Assembly: GCF_008520305.1 (NCBI RefSeq)
Contig: NZ_ML703290.1
Location: 18,807-82,806 of the forward strand
Source of the DNA: Mesorhizobium sp. SARCC-RB16n
Lineage (GTDB): Bacteria; Pseudomonadota; Alphaproteobacteria; Rhizobiales; Rhizobiaceae
Direction of reading: 5' to 3'
DNA length: 64,000 nucleotides
Made by a program: the position numbers and the translations under genes. Shown piece after piece: positions 59,772 to 64,000 of this stretch. A model generated the notes under the pieces. It saw only the letters and a list, made by a program, of their open reading frames with translations. It did no database searches and was not told the DNA's origin. Position 1 is the stretch's first letter. The number at the start of each line of letters is the position of its first letter.

Positions 59772-60863
59772 CTATCCAGCATCATCACGAGCCGTCCCCG
59801 TCGCCGGGATCAGCCAGCCGGATTTTATGCGCAGGCGCGCCTGCGCCCCGCTCTCCAGCACAACTGGATCGGGCTGTTCGAAATGCAAGGTGAGGTCGGG
59901 ACCGGCGGCCGGCACGAATTCGATGCGCGCCGCGCCGCCCTGGTAGACCGCCCGCTTGACGAGACCGTCGAAGCCCGAGGCATCGGCAGAAATCTCGATA
60001 TCGGCGGAGCGGCAGCAGAGTCTGGCGGCGGCGCGCGGCCGCTCGCCAGGCCGGCAACGGACCACCAGCTCCCTCCCGAGAACCCGGACCTTGCAATGGC
60101 CGCCTTCCTCGCCAGTCAGCACGTCCGCCGGAAGCAGGATGCCTTGCGAAATAAAGGAAGCGACCATTTCGTTTGCCGGCTCATGGTAGAGCTCGCGTGG
60201 CGTCGCGAGCTGCGCCAGGCGCCCATGGTCCATCACAGCGATGCGGTCGGCCAGCGCCATCGCCTCGGCCTGATCGTGGGTGATGTAGACGATCGTCGTG
60301 CCCGTGCGCTTGTGGAAGGCGGCGAACTCGTCCTCCATCGAGGCCCTCAGATGGACGTCGAGATTGGCGAGCGGCTCGTCGAACAGCACCAGCGACGGCG
60401 CGGCGACAAGGCAACGCGCCAGGGCCACGCGCTGGCGCTGGCCGCCGGAAAGATTCGCGGGCCGGCGCTCACCCAGGCCCTGCAAATTGACCAGGGCAAG
60501 CGCGTCTTCCACCTTTTGACGCGCAACCGCCTTGTCGAGCCTGGCCACCTTCAGCGAATAGCCGATATTCTCGGCGACGCTCATGTGCGGCCACAGCGCG
60601 TAGTTCTGGAAGACGATGCCGACGCGCCGCTTTTCCGGCGCGACGCTGCCGCCGCTGTTCGAAACGACATCGCCGCCGATGCGGATTTCGCCAGAGGTCA
60701 CTTTCTCGAATCCCGCCACGAGCCGTAGCAACGTCGTCTTGCCGCAGCCGGAAGGCCCGAGCACCGCCAGAAACTCGCCGTCGCCGACATCGATCGAGAC
60801 GTCCTTGACCGCGTCGAAATCGGCGAAGCTCTTGGTCACATGGTCCAAGGTCAGTCGCGCCAT
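59772..60863 (-). CDS. ABC transporter ATP-binding protein (Fe3+/AfuA or PotA type)
   Basis: A 363-residue ATPase: Walker A LGPSGCGKTTLL, Q-loop VFQNYALWPH, signature LSGGQRQRVALARCL, Walker B LVLFDEPLANLD and switch ITHDQAEA. The C-terminal TOBE-like domain (about 240-363) is typical of importer ATPases. It couples ATP hydrolysis to the permease encoded just upstream, with which it overlaps by 13 bp. ATG 60863 starts MARLTLDHVTKSFADFD; the longer frame runs through the permease gene. Confidence 0.92.
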   Translation of the reverse strand: MARLTLDHVTKSFADFDAVKDVSIDVGDGEFLAVLGPSGCGKTTLLRLVAGFEKVTSGEIRIGGDVVSNSGGSVAPEKRRVGIVFQNYALWPHMSVAENIGYSLKVARLDKAVARQKVEDALALVNLQGLGERRPANLSGGQRQRVALARCLVAAPSLVLFDEPLANLDVHLRASMEDEFAAFHKRTGTTIVYITHDQAEAMALADRIAVMDHGRLAQLATPRELYHEPANEMVASFISQGILLPADVLTGEEGGHCKVRVLGRELVVRCRPGERPRAAARLCCRSADIEISADASGFDGLVKRAVYQGGAARIEFVPAAGPDLTLHFEQPDPVVLESGAQARLRIKSGWLIPATGTARDDAG

Positions 60864-62554
60864 GGCAGAACTCCGCTCGGAAGATGAGGGGCAAGCAGGT
60901 TTGTCACCAGCATCAGCATGAAGGTGACCGCGACGGTGATGACGGACATCGCCGCCGCGTAGTTGGAATCGCCGCCCTGCTCGAAGGAGAACATGACAAC
61001 GCCGATGGTCTCCGAGCCCGACGACCACAGCAGCGCCGAGACGGTGAGTTCGCTGAGCGCCGTCATGAAGATCAAGAGGCCGCCTGCAATCGCCGCCGGT
61101 GCGACCAGTGGAAAGACGATGGTGCGCATGCGCGTGAACAGGCCGGCGCCCGCCACCTGTGCGGCCTCTTCCAGCGCCCGGTCGATCTGGTGATAGCCGC
61201 TGATGGTCGGCCGCAGCGCCAGCACAAGGAAGCGGGCGAGATAGGCATAGAGGATGATCCAGACGGTGTTGTAGAGCTGGATGCCGGTCAGCGGGATCGG
61301 CCGCAGGAACAACAGCAGCGAAGCGATCGCCAGCACCACGCCGGGCAAGGCATAGGGCAGTTCGACCGACAAATTGAGCAGCCGCACCCAACGCTGCTTG
61401 CCCCAGGCGATGAGATAGCCAACCGGCACGGCAACGATAACAGCGAAGAAAGCGGCAGCGATCGACAGCCAGAAACTGTTGAAGAAGGCGCGATTGGCGG
61501 CATCATGCTCGAACAGCACGAAACGGTAATTGTCGAGCGTCGCCGTCTTGGCGGTGAGTGCGATGCCGTAGCCCGGCACCAGCGAGGTCAGAACCAGCCC
61601 GAACAGCGGCAGGACCAGCACCAGCATGATGAGCAGCCACATGCCGGCCTGGACGATTTGCCGCCAACGGCCGAGTTCGTAGGGTTCGGCCGGCAGCGAT
61701 GTCGAAGAGATGCGGTAGTCGCGGCGGCGGCTTGTCACCTCCTGGGCGAGGATGCCGGCCATGGCGATGATGCCGATCAGCACGGACAGGAACGCGGTCT
61801 CGCCGAGCACCGCCGGACCGCCGCCGGCCAGCTTCTGATAGATGAGCGTCGGCAGCACCAGGTAGTTGGCGGGAATGCCGAGAAAGGCCGGAATGCCGAA
61901 ATTGCCGACGCAGGAAACGAAGGCAAGTGCGGCCGCCGTCATGATCGAGGGCGTCATCAAGGGCAGCACGATGGTTACCAGTACGGTGAACCAGTTCGCA
62001 CCGCCGGCACGTGCGGCCTCGACCAGTTCGCGCGGCAGCTTGCGCAGGCCCGCACGCACCAGCAGGAAGACCAGCGGGCCGTATTGGACGCCAAGCAGCA
62101 GGATGATGCCCGAGGTCGAATAGAGCGGGTTCTTCGTGCCGAGCGGCGGCGCAGCGCCGAACAGCTTCAGGAACGGACTCGCCGGGCCGAACAATTGCAG
62201 CCAGGCCAGCGCCGTCACCTGCGGCGCGATCATCAGCGGCATGACGTAGCAGAGCACCAGGGCGCTTCGGCCACGCATATCGGTCAGCGAGACGAGCACG
62301 GCCACCAGCGTTCCCGACAGCACCGCCAGTAGAGTGCCGCCAATGCCGACGACCAGCGTGTGCCAGGTAGCGATCCAGGTGGCCGGACTTCTCAGCCCGG
62401 CCTCCACGGCCACGGTCGACAAGACGCCGCCGGGTGCCACGATCTCCTTGATGAGGCACAGCATGGGCAGCAGCGAAAGCAGGACGATGACGACGGCCAC
62501 CACCGCCGTCAGGACCATTTCCTGGCCCCGGCTTTCCCTGATTCGTGCCGACAT
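60851..62554 (-). CDS. ABC importer permease with two fused halves (FbpB-like)
   Basis: A 567-residue permease with about twelve helices. Two EAA coupling loops mark the two halves: ELVEAARAGGANWFTVLV (about residue 190) and RALEEAAQVAGAGLFTRM (about 475). This layout is typical of FbpB/AfuB-type iron(III) permeases and of some phosphonate or sugar importers. The start is ATG 62554 (MSARIRESRGQEMVLTAVVA); the hydrophobic part begins at residue 13. It stands between the binding-protein gene and the ATPase gene. Confidence 0.9.
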   Translation of the reverse strand: MSARIRESRGQEMVLTAVVAVVIVLLSLLPMLCLIKEIVAPGGVLSTVAVEAGLRSPATWIATWHTLVVGIGGTLLAVLSGTLVAVLVSLTDMRGRSALVLCYVMPLMIAPQVTALAWLQLFGPASPFLKLFGAAPPLGTKNPLYSTSGIILLLGVQYGPLVFLLVRAGLRKLPRELVEAARAGGANWFTVLVTIVLPLMTPSIMTAAALAFVSCVGNFGIPAFLGIPANYLVLPTLIYQKLAGGGPAVLGETAFLSVLIGIIAMAGILAQEVTSRRRDYRISSTSLPAEPYELGRWRQIVQAGMWLLIMLVLVLPLFGLVLTSLVPGYGIALTAKTATLDNYRFVLFEHDAANRAFFNSFWLSIAAAFFAVIVAVPVGYLIAWGKQRWVRLLNLSVELPYALPGVVLAIASLLLFLRPIPLTGIQLYNTVWIILYAYLARFLVLALRPTISGYHQIDRALEEAAQVAGAGLFTRMRTIVFPLVAPAAIAGGLLIFMTALSELTVSALLWSSGSETIGVVMFSFEQGGDSNYAAAMSVITVAVTFMLMLVTNLLAPHLPSGVLPWRD

Positions 62555-62647
62555 GATTGATTTCCTGGGATCGGTCGATCGATACGATCACGTTTCGCCG
62601 GAACTGGCGAGATGCCGTCGAGACGGCATCTCGCCCTGACTGTCGGC

Positions 62648-63634
62648 TCAGCCGCCGAACAGTTCCGAGAACTTTGCTTTGTCGGCGTCGGTCTTGGCGA
62701 CGATCGCCTTGGTATCGAACGGCATCACCTTGACCTTCACGCCTTCCGGCAGCCAGTCGGGACGGCCGACCGAGGCGCGTGCCGGCAGGTAGCCCATGGA
62801 CAGCGCCAGCTTCTGGCCTTGATCGGACAGAATGAAATCGACGAACTTCTTGGCGCCATCGACGTTCTTGGCAGTTTTCATGATGGCGACCGGCTCGGTC
62901 ACCGCAGGCACGCCTTCGCTGGGGAACACGAACTCAACCGGCGAGCCCTTCTTCTTGGCGTTCATCGCCATGAAATCGACCAGGATGCCATACGGCTTCT
63001 CGCCCGATGCCACCGACTTCAGCACCGCGCCATTGCCGCGCACGCTGACGGTGTTGTTGGTCTTCAGCTTCTGGAAGAAATCCCAGCCATAGTTGGTATC
63101 GCCGGCGAAGCCCGAAAGCAGGTAGGCGGCGGCACCTGAATAGAGCGGGCTCGGCATGACCACGCCATCGGCATAGGCAGGCTTGGCGAGGTCCGCCCAA
63201 TGCTGCGGCTTTTCGGCGGCGGCGGTGTTGTAGACGATGCCGGTGGTGATCAGCTTGCTGCCGAAATAGGTCTTGCCGGCGTCATAGGCATCCGCGTCAA
63301 TGCCGTCGAGCTTGGCCTCGGGATAGGCCATCAGCCGGTCGTCCTTCTTCAACAATTCCATTGAGACCGCGTCGGCGATCAGCAGTACGTCGGGCTGCGG
63401 GCTGCCTGCGGCGAACTCGGCCGCCATCTTGGTCAGGATGTCGCTGGTTCCGGAGCGATAGATGGTGACGTCGATGCCGGGCTGCGCCTTCTTGAAGGCG
63501 TCCACGGTCTTGGCCGCGTCGGCTTCCGGCTGGGATGTGTAGAGCGTCAGTGTTTCGGCACTTGCCGCGCCGGCAAACAAAGTTGCCGCGAGCGTCAGCT
63601 GGCTGGCCAGCAGCTTGATGAATAGCGTCTTCAT
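62648..63634 (-). CDS. ABC transporter substrate-binding protein (Fe3+/AfuA type)
   Basis: A 328-residue periplasmic binding protein with a signal peptide (to about residue 26, AASA-ETL) and a COG1840-type fold: LTLYTSQPEADAAKTVDAFK, VDFMAMNAKKKGSPVEFVFP and GAKKFVDFILSDQGQKLALS. Iron-binding FbpA proteins have a pair of Tyr ligands near the C-terminus; no such pair is obvious here, so the ligand could instead be a phosphonate or other anion. It is the first gene of the ABC operon, 93 bp before the permease. The 288 bp upstream hold no gene I can recognise. Confidence 0.88.
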   Translation of the reverse strand: MKTLFIKLLASQLTLAATLFAGAASAETLTLYTSQPEADAAKTVDAFKKAQPGIDVTIYRSGTSDILTKMAAEFAAGSPQPDVLLIADAVSMELLKKDDRLMAYPEAKLDGIDADAYDAGKTYFGSKLITTGIVYNTAAAEKPQHWADLAKPAYADGVVMPSPLYSGAAAYLLSGFAGDTNYGWDFFQKLKTNNTVSVRGNGAVLKSVASGEKPYGILVDFMAMNAKKKGSPVEFVFPSEGVPAVTEPVAIMKTAKNVDGAKKFVDFILSDQGQKLALSMGYLPARASVGRPDWLPEGVKVKVMPFDTKAIVAKTDADKAKFSELFGG

Positions 63635-63922
63635 GAGACCTCCTGTCCTGTCTTATTCGACCGGTCCGGCCCTGGCCGGTTCCCCGTCGCCTCCTCCTGC
63701 ACGGCGCATATGACTGGTGGATGACACCGCGCGCCGACGCTTGGATCAAGATCAAATCAGGGCCGCCTTCTCGGACGAGAAGCGCGGCAACGCCAACAGT
63801 CGCGAGCAGGAAACCGTGGAACCACCGTTCCACGATCCTCATTCGCGGTGGCCTTGGGTAAGGCTCAGTCGGGATGAAATGCGGGTGGGCGGGCAGCAGG
63901 TAAAGCGGCGCGGAGATCGAGG

Positions 63923-64000
63923 CTAGACCAGCATGCCCATCGGGTTTTCGATCAGCTTCTTGAAGACGACCAGCAGTTCCGCCCCTAGCGCTCCGTCGAC
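63923..64000 (-). CDS. C-terminal end of an unidentified protein (5' end outside window)
   Basis: On the minus strand the last 78 bases are open in one frame and end in TAG at 63923, with a peptide ending VFKKLIENPMGMLV. The codon choice looks coding. The protein enters from beyond the window and cannot be identified from 25 residues. Confidence 0.55.
   Translation of the reverse strand, partial: VDGALGAELLVVFKKLIENPMGMLV

Noticed and set aside
60884-62332. Long plus-strand open frame of 482 codons
   Set aside because: It lies opposite the ABC permease gene, whose helices and EAA motifs are clear. The plus frame is Arg/Gln/His-rich with no motif and is a high-GC shadow. The same holds for 12637-13902 (plus) and 36553-38085 (minus).

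Overview
The window looks like the chromosome of a high-GC alphaproteobacterium of the order Rhizobiales, most likely Mesorhizobium or a close relative. This rests on the conserved order aroK-aroB-corC / small ORF-xerD / accA, on the protein styles, and on a palindromic intergenic repeat that I recall from rhizobial genomes. No database search was possible, so the genus is an inference. No CRISPR array, insertion sequence, prophage or rRNA gene was seen. One tRNA gene, tRNA-Arg(CCT), lies at 15.4 kb.

Layout. 0-3.9 kb: stress operon prkA (5' end cut off)-yeaH-spoVR. 4-15.4 kb: mostly housekeeping genes: Tat-type esterase, CorC-like protein lacking its usual membrane domain, aroB, aroK, a 50-aa membrane protein, xerD, accA, an L,D-transpeptidase lipoprotein, a TusA-like protein, a CobW GTPase with a His-rich loop, a D,D-carboxypeptidase and an M20 amidohydrolase. 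15.4-21.3 kb: tRNA-Arg, then an accessory block on the minus strand. It holds an ATP-grasp ligase fused to a C39-like cysteine peptidase, a fold-type I PLP enzyme and a group II amino-acid decarboxylase, arranged as one operon. This is the best candidate for an undescribed biosynthetic system. 21.4-24.9 kb: a lipid-linked sugar transfer cassette (GT39, GT2-GtrA, PAP2).

25-39.8 kb: an envelope-stress type neighbourhood around a two-component system. It includes a DUF1344 protein, an ABC exporter with two different ATPases and one tandem FtsX permease, a secreted PsbP-like protein, a secreted dual-specificity phosphatase, a COG4705 membrane protein, a small periplasmic protein, an RND efflux pump and a Tat-signal isoaspartyl methyltransferase. 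Six copies of one 16-18 bp palindrome (CCWTAC-N6-GTAAG) lie in front of these units and of the sugar-lipid cassette. I infer a regulon of the OmpR-type regulator at 31.5-32.2 kb.

40-51 kb: a secreted phosphatase-like enzyme, a LysR regulator divergent from an NmrA-like gene, a second NAD-binding gene, a cupin, a broken FGGY kinase behind a DeoR regulator, and an intact carbohydrate operon (class II aldolase, FGGY kinase, HAD phosphatase) convergent with a SorC regulator. 52-57 kb: a complete glucitol-family sugar PTS (GutM, SrlA, SrlE, SrlB and an HPr-EI fusion), unusual for this group. 57-64 kb: a conserved hypothetical protein, a HAD phosphatase, a TonB-like DUF930 protein, an Fe3+/AfuA-type ABC importer and the tail of one further gene.
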